In this document: in pieces, positions 22,953-35,695 of the stretch
Layout of the letters: each line of letters starts with the position of its first letter
Position numbering within the stretch: the stretch's first letter is position 1
Assembly: GCA_958496175.1 (NCBI GenBank)
Contig: OY292277.1
Coordinates: 54,633,050 to 54,697,049 of the forward strand
Reading direction: 5' to 3'
DNA length: 64,000 nucleotides
Source: Sisyra terminalis
Taxonomy: Eukaryota; Arthropoda; Insecta; Neuroptera; Sisyridae
Notes under the pieces: model-generated
Seen by the model: only the letters and a program-made list of their open reading frames with translations
Database searches by the model: none
What the model was told of the DNA's origin: nothing
Translations under genes and position numbers: made by a program

Positions 22953-24001
22953 TACGATGTCCGTTATTTCCCAAATTGATTTTTTTACAGCGATCGCCCC
23001 CTGAATTTTTAGTTTAAGATATAAAAAAAATTATTCAATACAATTAAGCTCTTAATTTCTTGATTAAACCGTGCCGGAATCATGTTACTTTTACCATTTA
23101 AATAACATGCGATTATTTGACTTCTTAATTTTATTTTTTTTTACTCAGAAACAAATGGATGAAAAGATTTAATGTTAAATTATTCTAACGGAAAATTTAA
23201 CGCTCTACAAAAAAGGTCTCTAATGAATTTTCGATTAAATCACTTCATTAAAAGTTATTCAACATTTAACTTGAATTAATTTGTATTTTGTAATTTATTC
23301 AACATTTAATTTGTTGACTTCAAGTTCTAAGAAATTTCTCATAGATGGCGTCAGGTGAAATGCTAAAAATTCGAATAATAATTGAAATTTTGTCGATAGT
23401 CTCATTAATTAGTATGATATTCACTTCGTAGGTACAAAATATTGATTCAAGTACAAAAATTTATCCTGGATAAATTGAATTTCACGACTATAGCGAATTC
23501 GGATCTTATGTCACCTGTTTTAATTGTCAAAAAATGCTTTTTTTTGTTTACTTTTCAATGCGAGCCATAAAATTAACACAAATAATCACTGGCGCTCTAA
23601 TGATAATAATTTTTATCTTCTCTTCCAATGATTTTATAATTAAAAATAGTAAAAATGAGCAAAAAGTTGAAAATATTAGGCACAAGTTAAATGTTGAATA
23701 ACTTTTGATGGAGTGATTTAATCGAAAATTCATCAGAGACCTTTTTTGTAGAGCATTAAATTTTACGTCAGAATAATTTGGTCTTAAATCTTTTCATCCA
23801 TTTGTTTCTAAGAGAAAAAAAATAAAAGTAAAAAGTCAAATAATCCCATGTGTATTTAAATGGTAAAAGTAACCTGATTCCGGCACGGCTTAATCAAGAA
23901 ATTAAGAGCTTAATTGTATTGAATGATTTTTTTTATATTAAACTAAAAATTCAGGGGGCGATCGCTGTAAAAAATCAATTTGGGAAATAACGGACACCCT
24001 A
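22953..24001. mobile_element. Foldback element, TGTCCGTTATTTCCC family, copy 1
   Basis: A 1,049-bp palindromic element. Ends TACGATGTCCGTTATTTCCC and the inverse ending CGGACACCCTA, with exact 8-bp duplication ATGTATAT (22945-22952, 24002-24009). Inverted arms include GCGATCGCCCCCTGAATTT and the motif GCTCTACAAAAAAGGTCTC (near 23202) with its inverse (23741-23755). No coding capacity. Confidence 0.88.
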
Positions 24002-24060
24002 ATGTATATATAATAAGTTCTCTTTGGTAATCTTTGGTAATCTTTTTTTTTATATATATA

Positions 24061-24124
24061 AATTGGCCATCAGGATCTTGGTCCTATAATCCGACTTGAT
24101 GACCGGAGCTGACGTGATGGAGAT
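24061..24124 (-). mobile_element. 5'-truncated LINE 3' end
   Basis: Reverse complement of the 3' terminus of the LINE at 28388-28450 (blocks GACGTCAGCTCC-like, CAAGTCGGATTATAGGACC, AAGATCCTGATGGCC), followed on the minus strand by an AT-rich simple tail. Extreme 5' truncation is expected for target-primed reverse transcription. Confidence 0.8.
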
Positions 24125-24132
24125 ATATATTT

Positions 24133-26940
24133 ATATTAAAAATATATATTTTTTAATTTGTACATAAAGTTTTGCCATACTTTGTAAGAATTAGAAAGAT
24201 TTTTTGAATATTACATAGATGATAGAGTTTGGACTTTTATATTTATGTGGGAGGATAATTTCATATCGGAACATATCGGAGATTTGACTTTATAAATTAC
24301 GCCATTTTAAGGGTTTTAAGATATTAGACAATGTTTAGAATCCTTCGAAAAACTAAAGTAGGTACGTTGACTATTTGATTCCCAAATTTACATTTAATTA
24401 GATCTTAAAAGTGTTAATCTTCACATAAATTCTATCAGCAATTAATTGCTCTTGTCTTGCATACGGATTCCAGGTGAAATAACTACCCTCAACAAATAGG
24501 TAGAATTTCAAATGAATGGCAAAAAAAAAAATTCAAAGTCCACTGATTTGGCGATTTGGCTGTCTGATGTCACGTAAACTTTGGTAAACATTCTCCTCCA
24601 CGAAACCAAACAATTATGACTCCCATTATGGTGGTAGTAGTTGCACTGAAATGATCTAAAAGTAGCAAAGTCTAAAATAATAACCCTTAGCTAAAAACCG
24701 GGTGACAGTTATGAGCAATGAAATATTTCTAAAAACACAAATCACAAATGATTGTCGCAGTGTTTTCGAATTCTTGCACGTTTTGCAGATACGTCAAGTT
24801 CAATATAATTCCGTGCATTTCAACAAACATAACTGGCACTCACTCCCCCCGACTCCAACCCCATCGTCACAACGAAAACTATTTTCGTCAAATAAATACA
24901 TCTCTGCAATTAATTGTTATCGCCGCACTAATTACAACTCTAAAAATTAATTTCCTCTTAAAATATACAATATTATTATGAGCAAAAACTTGATCGTCAG
25001 CACAATGTGTTTTTTTCACAAAATGATTCATCGACTTAAAAAAAAAAAAAAAACCTTCAATCTTCTGCGTAATTTGTATCATCTTAATCTACTTCTTTTG
25101 GTATGATAGAGTGATGGGGGAGGGAGTGTACAGGGAAGCAGATTGAATTCAAATAAGAAAAAATGTGCCAACGTGGACAAAAATCTATTTATTAAGTAAC
25201 ATTACTATAACGACTAAATCATTTCTTCATTTTAAACAATTGCGATTACGAATATTTAACTTATACCTATATTTGATATTACTCTGAGATCCCATAGATA
25301 ATAATCATCGGGGGAATAAGTTTGGAAACATTATATAATCGTATTATTCCTGTCGAGTCAGCGTTGAGGTTTGAGTATTAAATAACGATTTCTAACAAAT
25401 TAAGAGTCATATATCTATAATACTGGCAGTGTCAGCAGTTTAATTTGTTTTTCAATGTTGAAACACCTGGATTTCAGTTCTGGAAGAATCAGGGCCGGTA
25501 CCAGAAAAGTTGTACACTATATATTAAGGTAGTGCCAAATATGAACATTTTTCAAAAAAATCAATTTTTTTTAGTCTACCTAACATGCTAAAATTTCATA
25601 ATCCGATTAATTTTTTTTTACACCAACAGGGGAAAAATTACTATTTAAGTGACCACATAACTAACAATTACACACTTTGATTTTTTCATTTTAGTGAATC
25701 TAGTTAAGAGAAATCCTGCCCCAAAGTTTGTCTACTAAAAATGTTTTTTTAATTTTTTGGCGATATGATTTAAACTATAAAAATTGAAAATATTTAGTTC
25801 GACGATATCACGGTGTCTTTTGTGATTGTTATCTCTTCCTGAAATATTTAACTTCGTTAATTTGGTTTTCCCTACCGAATAACAAAAAAACCTGTGCTAG
25901 TAATCCAATTCGGTCGACTTGATTGCGTTTTTAGTACTATATGCAAATCGCTCCTAAAAATCGGCCAACATTCACCCACCGGAAGTTTCTCACTAACCCG
26001 TTTGTGAGCAACTTCCTACTGTAGTAACGGTGCCACATTTTATAAAAAAATCAGTTTGATTTTTTTTTATAACGCTGCTAAAGAAGTATAACTTCAATAA
26101 ACTAGAAAGCTCCATTAACATTTTAAACAAAATTCCATGTCTCTATTTCATTCTATTGCCGAAAAAGAAATTTTTAAAGCAAATTTTGTTTTTACTTTTT
26201 CTTGTAAAGTACTACATTAACATCATATCTTAAAGTTAGGGCTATTTATTTTTCTTAATATATGTACAAATTAATTGTTGTCAATTTCTAATGAAATCAT
26301 ACAAATATTTGGTTGCAAAATTTTCTCCGAAAAGATCTCTTCATCACGTTTGCGGTTAGGACAATGAGAAAATAATGGAATCGTATCCGATCATATCGAT
26401 AATGATTTATTTGACTTGTAATTTTGGTTGTTTTCATATGCACCGTAGTAATAGGTATGTGCATCTGGTAGTAGCTTATATTGGGACTTTGATGGCGGCC
26501 GATTTATGTAGTTTTACTGCATTTATTTAATGGATAATCGAGTTTTATTGAATTGAGAAATTACGGCTTTGAGATATCAACGATTGTGAATGACATATCT
26601 GTTGCGAAAATGATTATTGATCTAAGTGTGGCCCGAATGGATCAATTACTTACGCCTTTGGTGGCTCACTATGTACTTAAATGTGATGCATAATATAATG
26701 CACCGCTTTTTCGAAAATAAACTATTGTTTTTTTTTCCTTTACCCAAGATAATTCGATTTCAATGACAATACATGAAAACAATCAAGCAAAAGTTGGACT
26801 CGTATGCTTAAGGTACCTACCTACCATTAACCATTAAAGGATGCACTTAAAATCTAAATAAATCTTTGATTTACAACGGCTTACACAAATTTTCAAAAGT
26901 TTTCCAAGTTATAAATGTAATTAGTACCTATGTATATAAA
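24133..26940. other. Intergenic; one dispersed-repeat fragment
   Basis: No gene. The segment at about 26010-26110 (TAACGGTGCCACATTTTAT ... CTAAAGAAGTATAACTTC) is a diverged relative of 52873-52952 and partly inverted to about 50448-50470, so a dispersed repeat is present. The rest is unassigned AT-rich sequence. Confidence 0.45.
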
Positions 26941-26964
26941 AGTATCTACTGGATGGTACCTACA

Positions 26965-28480
26965 GGATGAAGAAAAAGAATGTCCAAAAATATTATTTTT
27001 CAGACCTAATCAACTTAAATTAGAAATTCAGTTTTTAAAAAACAGAAAAGCTCCTGAACATGACCAAATCACCACAAAAATGTTAAAGCAACTTCCCGAA
27101 AAAGGAGTTTTGTGTCTGCTGTTTATATTTAATGCCACTCTGCGGCTACAGTACTGGCCTCGATCACTTAAATCAGCCGAAATAATCACGGTGCCCAAAC
27201 CAGGCAAAAATCCCAATAAAGTCTCCTCATACAGGCCAATTAGCCTCTTATCCACCATTTCTAAACTATTAGAAAGACTAATCCTATCTCTAACACATGA
27301 AATATCCGAAAAAGTCCCTAGTCACCAATTTGGTTTTAGATGCCGGCATTCCACTATCCAACAATGCCACAGAGTGGTCGAGCAAATACATAGGGCCTGT
27401 GAACAAAAAAAATACTGCCACTCAGTATTTATAGACATAAGCCAGACGTTCGACAAGGTTTGGCACGGCGGCCTGCTTTTCATGTATGCCTCATCTCTGG
27501 AAACTATTCAGATCGTATCTTCAGAATCGATTCTTTAATACAAGAGTAGGCCATGAGTGCTCTGACTCCTTTCCGGTTAAATCGGAAGTACCTCAAGGTA
27601 GTGTTTTAGGGCCCCTACTATACTTATTGTATACCTCGGATCTGCCTATCACAGATAACACCTTGACGGGGAAATTCACGGACGAAACGGTGATTATGGC
27701 TACTCACGAGGACGCCGTGATTGCTTCTCAGTACCTCCAGCACCATTTAAACCTACTGGGGCACTTGGGCTGAAAAATGGAAAATCACTATCAATAAGTC
27801 CAAATCAGTCCAAGTGACCTTTAGTCTCAGAAAAGGAACGGGCTCGCCGGTCAATCTGGACTCAACTGAGATCCCATCGTACGATACCGTCAAATACCTT
27901 GGTGTACATTTGGACAGGAGGCTGACCTGGAAACCTCCCATCATCCAAAAACGAAAATACATCAACAAGAGGTTCAAACAGTTATACTGGCTGTAAGGTA
28001 GGAGCTCTAAACTTCCCCTTGAGGATAAACTACTTATATTCAAAGCAGTAATAGTGCCAATCTGGCCGTACGGTATTGAGCTGTGGGGCTCTGCCAGCAA
28101 GTTAAGCATTAAATTAATCGAGGCCACCCAATCAAAGATCCTGAGACAGTTGTCAGATGCTCCATGGTATGTCACAAATTCGGAGACTCTTCGAAGAGAC
28201 TTACACATCTCATCAGTCACCGACTCCATTACTGTACTCCAGTACCACCAATCATTTTGGAAAGTTGAGTCAACGCTGAAATCCCCAGATTCCGCCACTT
28301 TTGGAGCACCACAAAATGAAAGAAGGCTAAAAAAAAAGTGCCTAGTGATCAAGTAGAGGCATACGGAGATTCTTCCACTGGGAGTGATCTCCATCACGTC
28401 AGCTCCGATCATCAAGTCGGATTATAGGACCAAGATCCTGATGGCCGATTTATATATAAAAAATAATAAAAAAAAAATGT
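26965..28480 (+). pseudogene. Dead Jockey-like non-LTR retrotransposon (reverse transcriptase region to 3' end)
   Basis: Four consecutive plus-strand segments in shifting frames rebuild a Jockey-clade reverse transcriptase: RKAPEHDQIT, ITVPKPGKNP, SYRPISLLSTISKLLERL, HQFGFRCRHST and FIDISQTFDKVWHGGL (to about 27485); VPQGSVLGPLLYLLYTSDLP and a YADD-box equivalent FTDET (27486-27773); YLGVHLDRRLTW (to about 27993); and the C-terminal YGIELWGSASK and APWYVTN block (28054-28353). Frameshifts, a stop at 27994 and the second catalytic Asp changed to Glu show it is inactive. The 5' half (ORF1, endonuclease) is absent. The minus frame 27753-28415 is antisense shadow. Confidence 0.92.
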
Positions 28481-28489
28481 ATATAAAAA

Positions 28490-30775
28490 TCTCAGGATTT
28501 TTAAAATAACGAATGGATCACTTTGGTTGATCTCAACAGGTAGATATAGGAAAAATGGAATTATTAAAAATGAACTACAGTCTAAAGATTCTTGAATCTT
28601 TTAAGTATGGAAATATTTACTTTTATTACTTGAGCTTTGAAGTAGTAAGAGGATAACATAAATTACTGATGTAGGTATGTAATTTTCGAGATAAGCAGCT
28701 TTATTTATACAAAGCTTATGAAACAGTGAATAATTTAATTACCATAAAAATGCCATAAACACCAAAAATATATTTCGGTACCTACTCATATGTTTTTCGG
28801 TAAAATACTATTCAAGTTCACGGGGAGTGAGTGAGATTAATTTCTATATACATATATGTATATAGTTATATTTATTCAGATAATATTGTTAAGGCCATAA
28901 TGACACATGAAGTCGAACGGAAATGGTGCACGAAAACGGAGAACAGCCCCTATACTTATGGTAGATATTTGTTTTTCGAAACGGTTTCAACCAGCTACCC
29001 TGCTACCCACCACCACCACCACCACCACCACCATCAGACACCAAAACCGCCTCTTCGTCATCATACAGAAATTGATGTTTGTTGTGGAACAAAATCGAAA
29101 TTCTTCCACGTTCCATACATTACGTAATTGTTAGAGAATTTTTTTTTATCACTTCTCCAACACACAAACTTTTATTATGATTCTCAATATTATTTTATTA
29201 TGAGGGGAATTAACGTGCCTCGAGATGGATTTTCAACAGATATCCGGCCACCATATTTCCAATTATTAGTAGGTATCTACAACCTACTTTGGATTTCTAC
29301 TAAGTCTTTCATAAACAAGCGCTGGATATGGAGAGGAAGAGGCCAAAAAAAAATCAAACCGAATTTACTGTCAATATTGTAATACAGTTCAACAAGTTGA
29401 AGAGTTGAAAAAATATCGAAGAAAAAAAAGAACAACATGAAAATTTATCTTTTTGGCTTTTCAATCATATGCTTTGATTGCTTGTTTGACTTGAGATTTG
29501 TTCAAGACTAACTAAATGGACCGCAACAACAGATTGATGACCATTGACATTTTTGTCGTAAGAAATACACTTCGAGATTATTCTTATACTCGGCTCACTT
29601 CACAACTAAAATATTTTCACAGATACCTACTATCAGATATTAAGTTTAACTTGTCCATTTTAGTATTGCAAATTAATCAAATATTGAACTATAACCCTAA
29701 ACATTAAAAAGTTAATCATATAAAGTTCTATGATATATTGTCTCAGATATTTACGAATTTATCTTTGTCTGCTACATAAAAATTAAGATTTAATTCACTT
29801 ATTTTAAAAATTTAGTTCCTTTGTAACACTAAAGAGTCAAATTGTTTGTTAAACATAGAATGATATCGCCGGCCAAAAGTGTTAACTTTCCAAGTTCATG
29901 TTTCCAAGTTTTAACAGGTTTTACAAAAGAACACTGTAAAAAGTGAATGAAGGCATGTTATGTTATATTTTCAAATTTCTATATTTAAAATAAATTAATC
30001 AATTTGTCAGTCGATAGATTTTTGTATTCCCTTCCTCATGGAACAAAAAAATCATTAAAAGTTCAAAAAACTAGCAGGTTAAACACTTTAGGCCGACAAT
30101 ATGAATAATTATTTATTTGATTTAATAATTATAAGTAAAATTTCTGCAATAGTTCATGGGATGAAATCTTCATTGGGTCTATTGCATGGATTTCATATTA
30201 TCTTAAAAATGTAACCATAAAAATTTCCAGTAGGTATAGCCTTTTCAGTTTACTTGAGAAAAATATTTGGCTCGTTTTTTTCAACACTTGCAAACAAGTA
30301 TTCTTTTAGTTAATTACCTTTCAATTATGCACATAAAAATGCATCTTTTCACAGAAATAACTCGCATTTAAAATTTTTAAAGTGGTAATAATTTTTTTGA
30401 ATGAAACGCAAACAATGCACCTCAATCTGTTATTTCTTTTAAATTTTCGGTAATTTTGATATTAAATTAGAATTTATTTATATAAAAAGCTTGTGGTTCG
30501 CAAAGCAAAGCTTTCCCATTCTTGCGTTGCGCGATTTAGCTTAAATCTATCAATTCTTAGTTCACAATAATTGAGTTAAAGGTTAAGTCTACGAAATTTA
30601 TTGCACAATACCTGTTGCAGCAACTTCCAATTTTCAAATTTATTTCATCTTTTTCAAAAATTCACCCACAAAATACATTACACGATTCCACTTTCCATAT
30701 TTTTCCAATATTTAAACACTTAATGCATGTAGTTGGCGTTTCCATGCCGGTAGTTATGAAAATAAACTTTACATA
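28490..30775. other. Intergenic, simple repeats only
   Basis: Contains a (CAC)n run at 29008-29033. Open frames across it are composition artefacts (poly-His or poly-Thr). No gene supported. Confidence 0.45.
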
Positions 30776-30779
30776 GGTA

Positions 30780-31130
30780 TTTTACGGCAATGTCTTAAAA
30801 ACTTAAATAATTATTCACATAATTGTTTATAACAATCACAAATACAAAATGCAAGAAATATTTTTGACAAGAAGCACAAAATCATTAAAAAATCTTTCTT
30901 AATCGATTAATTTCTGACATCGACAAAAGAATGTCAAGAAAATATGACAAGCAGCCATCTCGCGCGAAAACCAAAAACTATCTAGAATTGCGCTTTGTTT
31001 AAAATCAAAACAAAATAGCTCCAAATATCTTATTATGAATTTGCTTTGTAGAAAATTTATTTTAAAAAAAATTTAAAAGGCCAGAAAACATCAAGTTGTG
31101 GAGTTTAATATTGCAATAAATTAATTCATT
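30780..31130. repeat. Diverged dispersed repeat, copy A
   Basis: Same-orientation similarity to about 54330-54660: shared blocks TTCTTAATCGAT, CATCGACAAAAG, AGCCATCTCGCGCG and AACCAAAAACTATC in the same order and spacing. No terminal structure is evident, so the class is unknown. Confidence 0.7.
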
Positions 31131-31197
31131 AGATATTATCGAAAGCTGAATTTTAAAAATTACTGGAGCATGAAAAAAAAACATTGTATGTACTTAT

Positions 31198-32683
31198 TAG
31201 CGTGTCCGTTATTTCCCAAATTGATTTTTTTTAGAGCGATCGCCTCCTGAATTTTTAGTTTAAGATATAAAAAAAATTATCCAACACAATTAAGCTCTTA
31301 ATTTCTTGATTAAACCGTGCCGGAATCATGTTACTTTTATCACTTAAATAACATGGAATTATTTGACTTTTTACCATTTAATTTTTTTCTCAGAAACAAA
31401 TGAATGAAAAGATTTAAAATCAAATTATTCTGACGTAAAATTTAACGCTCTACAAAAAAGGTCTCTAATGAATTTTCGATTAAATCACTCCATTAAAAGT
31501 TATTCAACATTTAACTTGTGCCTAATAATTTCAACTTTTTGGTCAGTTTTACTATTTTTAACTATAAAATCATTGGAAGAGAAGATAAAAATTATTATCA
31601 TTAGAGCACCAGTGATTATTTGTGTTAATTTTATGGCCTGAATTGAAAATTAAACAAAAAAAAATCATTTTTTGTCAATTAAAACAGGTGGACATAAGAT
31701 CTGCATTCGCTATAGTCGTGAAATTCAATTTATCCAGGATAACTGTGTATACAATATATAGAATATATTGCGGTCCATTTTATGTAATATAATTTAATAT
31801 AATAATATATAAAAATCATACCATAAACACAAGTTCAAACAAAAATATTTGTGACGTATTGGCCAGATACGTATTTCGATTGCCAAGCAATCTTCCTCAG
31901 AGGTCATCAAGTAGTTTGGATCGTCACAAAGCAGTTACGGAGTGATTCAAACTAATTGGTAACCACTAAGGAAGATTGCTTGGCAATCGAAATACATATC
32001 TGGGCAATACGTCACAAATATTTTTGTTTGAACTTGTGTTTATGGTATGATTTTTATATATTATTATATTAAATTATACTACATAAATTGGATCGCAATA
32101 TATCCTATATATTTTATACATTATAACTGTTCAAAGTCAGCGAAAAAATCTTATTTTGATTACCCAGGATAAATTTTCGTACTTTAATCGATATTTTGTA
32201 CCTACGAAGTGAATTTCATACTCATTAATGAGACTATCAACAAAAGTTCAATTAAAATTCGAATTTTTACCATTTCACCGGATGCCATCTATGAGAAATT
32301 TCTTAGAACTTGTAGTCAACATAGTTTTTACTGAGCCTATAGTCGATTGATTTGTCGTTAAAAAGTTAAATGTTGAATAACTTTTAATGGAGTGATTTAA
32401 TCGAAAATTCATAAGAGACCTATTTTGTAGAGCGTTAAATTTTACGTCAGAATAATTTGATCTTAAATCGTTTCATCCATTTGTTTCTGAGAAAAAAAAT
32501 TAAATGGTAAAAAGTCAAATAATCGCATGTTATTTAAATGGTAAAAGTAGCATGATTCCGGCACGGTTTAATCAAGAAATTAAGATCGTAATTGTATTGG
32601 ATACTTTTTTTTTATATCTTAAACTAAAAATTCAGGGGGCGATCGCTGTAAAAAAATCAATTTGGGAAATAACGGACACCCTA
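31198..32683. mobile_element. Foldback element, TGTCCGTTATTTCCC family, copy 2 (interrupted)
   Basis: Same family as 22953-24001, with ends TAGCGTGTCCG and CGGACACCCTA and exact 8-bp duplication GTACTTAT (31190-31197, 32684-32691). Total 1,486 bp, because a 421-bp palindromic element (31743-32163) is inserted near its centre. The central segment is inverted relative to copy 1. The CTCTACAAAAAAGG motif is kept in the left arm (near 31448) and, in degenerate form, the right arm (near 32420). Confidence 0.88.
31743..32163. mobile_element. Palindromic retroelement-like insert with hammerhead-like arms, copy 1
   Basis: A 421-bp palindrome inserted in the foldback, flanked by a 9-bp duplication CCAGGATAA (31734-31742, 32164-32172). 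The arms contain the family core GATTGCTTGGCAATCGAAA. The minus strand at 31863-31903 keeps a hammerhead-like CTGAGGA ... GAAA order; the plus-strand arm is mutated to CTAAGGA. The outer arms read GTATACAATATATAG and its inverse. Confidence 0.75.
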
Positions 32684-32699
32684 GTACTTATGAACGTAC

Positions 32700-33877
32700 A
32701 TGGGAAATCAAATTAATATAAGTTTTGTAAATTATATTAATACCATAGTAATTTTATTTACCCATTCATATCTATGTATTGAAACTGATTTTTAATTCAA
32801 ATATAGAAAAATATAATGTATCAATCAATTTTTTTCTACTATGTAAATGAGGGGGAGATGGTACTGTGGTAGATAGTTCATATGAAATGTAAAGATATCC
32901 GAGATATCCAAATTATTTTACACATAGAGCACAACCAAAAAAGTTTAATTGAAATAAACGTTTAGTAAGAATTTTTTTTTTCTGTATAAAATGCCAACGA
33001 ACTTTGTAGTCAATTTCCATTACGAGAAAAATTTTCACACCTCACCACTATCTTTGGCATACACATACAATGTGCTATGTTTTTTTCAATCGCAACCTTT
33101 TTCAGACGAATCTTCTTGTGGCCTCATCTTTATTATCTGCAAGGATCATGCTTTGTGTGTGTGTCTGTATGTGTGAGCAACAAATAATCAGGTGTTTCAA
33201 TTTTCAACGAAAGAGAATGGTGAAGATGATTTCACGCTGAATTCCCATTATTCCCGCCAACATTTTTCTACAATATTTCGTTAGTTACGTTTCATTCATG
33301 CACTTGTGCATATAAATATAAATACGGCGAATAATAAATTTTACGATCATTGCCAAATAGGTTCCAACATCCTCAAGTTCCCACACAGTTTAAAAAAAAT
33401 CGCAAAGTCTTTTTGTCAACACTTGATGCCAACATGATGCAGTCCATCATGAATGAATCTCAAGTGTCCCAGCCATTCATGATGCAGCAATATTATAATG
33501 AAAACGCGTTTTACGTCCGTCCAATGCTTTCACGCATAATAATGTAATTATTATTATTCCTCTTTTCTTCCTTCCAATCGGCCGGAATCGTAAATGTTTC
33601 TACAATATTATTTGACCATTGCAGCATTGTTTGCAACCTATTAATAATCGAATAATTACTCCTCCGACCTAATAACGATCATAAATAATCGAGCGTTAAG
33701 ACTGAGCGATCGTACACATATTGACGATTCTATGAACGAAACCAACAAATTAGCATATAAGTACCTCCTATACGATAGATGTAATGGCCTATTAATCTTT
33801 AATAGCCTCTAAAATTTACAATTGTATAAATTCCAACATTACAATTACGATCGTAGGTGCGTGTGCCATTTTACATC

Positions 33878-33911
<34 letters not shown>

Positions 33912-34365
33912 TATATATATATATATATATAATGGTAAAAAATACACAAAAAAAATTTGGACTTTAACCAAATCATGACTAACTAATAATATTATTACAT
34001 TAAAATTTTAAGCCAAAAAAAAAAAATTAACTACAAATCAAATCGTAAATACACAATAAAAGTCAGCAATAAAATTATCATAATCTCAAATATTAAATTA
34101 AATATGTCACCGATATTCGCATATGGTGAATCAATTTCGACCTTATATAGGCAAATAAAACCACCCCAAAATTAGATAGTTGATATACCAACGTATTAAG
34201 CCACCAATATATTTATTGTTATTATAGACTGTACATATATATACAGAGTAGTGATTTAATAAATGGTCGCATTTATTTTTACTAGTGTTTTTATTTCTCT
34301 TTACTACTATAACGATTACCAGTGAGCAAAAAAAAAAAAAAAACGAAGAAGAAGAAGAAGAGAAC

Positions 34366-34406
<41 letters not shown>

Positions 34407-34700
34407 TCGTGTAGACTTAGGAGATTGTTTTACGTTGATGAAAACGTGAGTTTAAAAACTCTTGATTGTAATAAATAATTTGCTGAGTTGCACAATAATA
34501 TATTTTAATAACATTAGGCTAAGTTTGTCTATACAGAGTGATTAAAAAGTTACTTGTTGTGTTTGTGATTTTTTGTTAAAAACTTTGAACCAAAATAAGA
34601 AATTCGGGCTATTGGTAATGCTTGGTTTTAATTATAGTAGGCTATAAGTTGATAAATGTTACAAGTATATCTTATTAGATTGATTCAAAAAAAAGTCATA
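32700..34700. other. Intergenic with simple repeats and one unusual open frame
   Basis: Includes (TA)n at 33881-33930, (GAA)n at 34345-34361 and (AAT)n at 34367-34405. A 65-codon plus frame at 33350-33547 (rich in Met, Gln and Tyr; contains QPFMMQQYYNENAFY) has more protein-like composition than its surroundings but no confirmed splice sites. I do not call it a gene. Confidence 0.4.
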
Positions 34701-34759
34701 ATTTTTTTCTTCTTTATTATATCAAAAATATTGTTGGGAATGACAAAAAAAAATCCTAT

Positions 34760-35695
34760 GAAAGTTTAAGCTCTAAATATTAATATTAAGAGGTGCCACA
34801 TTACAAATTTCGATTTTCCATTTAAATAACATGGCAACAAAATTCTCTTGCACTTTGGAATTTTAAAGCTCACGTTGTACAATATTTCGGAATGACCAAG
34901 GTATATTCTTGTAGAACATTGAACGATCTACAAAAAAGGTCTTCGACAAGTTTTTGATATATTTATTCCTTCAAAAGTTATTCGAGGTCAAAGTTAAACT
35001 AAAGAGAAATTTAAATATTTTTTCAATTTTTTGACGCAACCATCAATTTTATGAGAAAATTTTATGGGACATTTTTTGTAGAGCACTTTTTCTTCTATAA
35101 CTTATCTTTATAAAAGTTTTTGATATTTTTCACAGGTCCTAAGTTATTTGCATTAAACTGAAAATTCCCTGAATTATTAAATTTTTATCAGTTTTTTTAT
35201 TATTTTAATTAAATAACTTGGGACCTGTGAAAAATATCAAAAACTTTTATTGAGATAAGTTATAAGAAAAAAAGTGCTCTACAAAAAATGTTCTATAATG
35301 TTTTCTCATAAAATTGATGGTTGCGTCAAAAAATTGAAAAAATATTAAAAATTCTCTTTGGTTCAATGTTGACCTCGATTCACTATTGAAGGCGTAAATA
35401 TATCAAAAACTTGTACGACACCTTTCTTGTAGATCGTTCAATTTTCTACAAGAATATACTTCGGTCATTCCGATATATTAATGCAAATAACTTAGGACCT
35501 GTGAAAAATATCAAAAATTTTTATAGGGATAAGTTATGGAAAAAAGTGCTCTACAAAAAATGTCCTATAAAATTTTCTCATAAAATTGATGGTTGCGTCA
35601 AAAAATTGAAAAAAATATTAAAATTTCTCTTTAGGTCAACTTTGACCTCGAATAACTTTTGAAGGAATAAATATATCAAACACTTGTTAAAGAGC
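34760..35695. repeat. Compound foldback / inverted-duplicated region with shared motif
   Basis: Nested inverted repeats: the block from GGACCTGTGAAAAATATCAAAAAC to AAATTGATGGTTGCGTCAAAA occurs inverted at about 35010-35160, direct at 35220-35330 and direct again at 35490-35610. Arms carry GATCTACAAAAAAGG (34924), TTTTTTGTAGAGC (35074), GCTCTACAAAAAATG (35276, 35550) and TTGTAGATCGTTC (35425). Outer ends are not clear, and the right side is interrupted by a palindromic element. Confidence 0.7.

Noticed and set aside
27753..28415. 220-codon minus-strand ORF
   Set aside because: Antisense of the LINE reverse transcriptase C-terminal region.
28831..29134. Plus-strand ORFs with His or Thr runs
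   Set aside because: Produced by a (CAC)n microsatellite; no other protein features.
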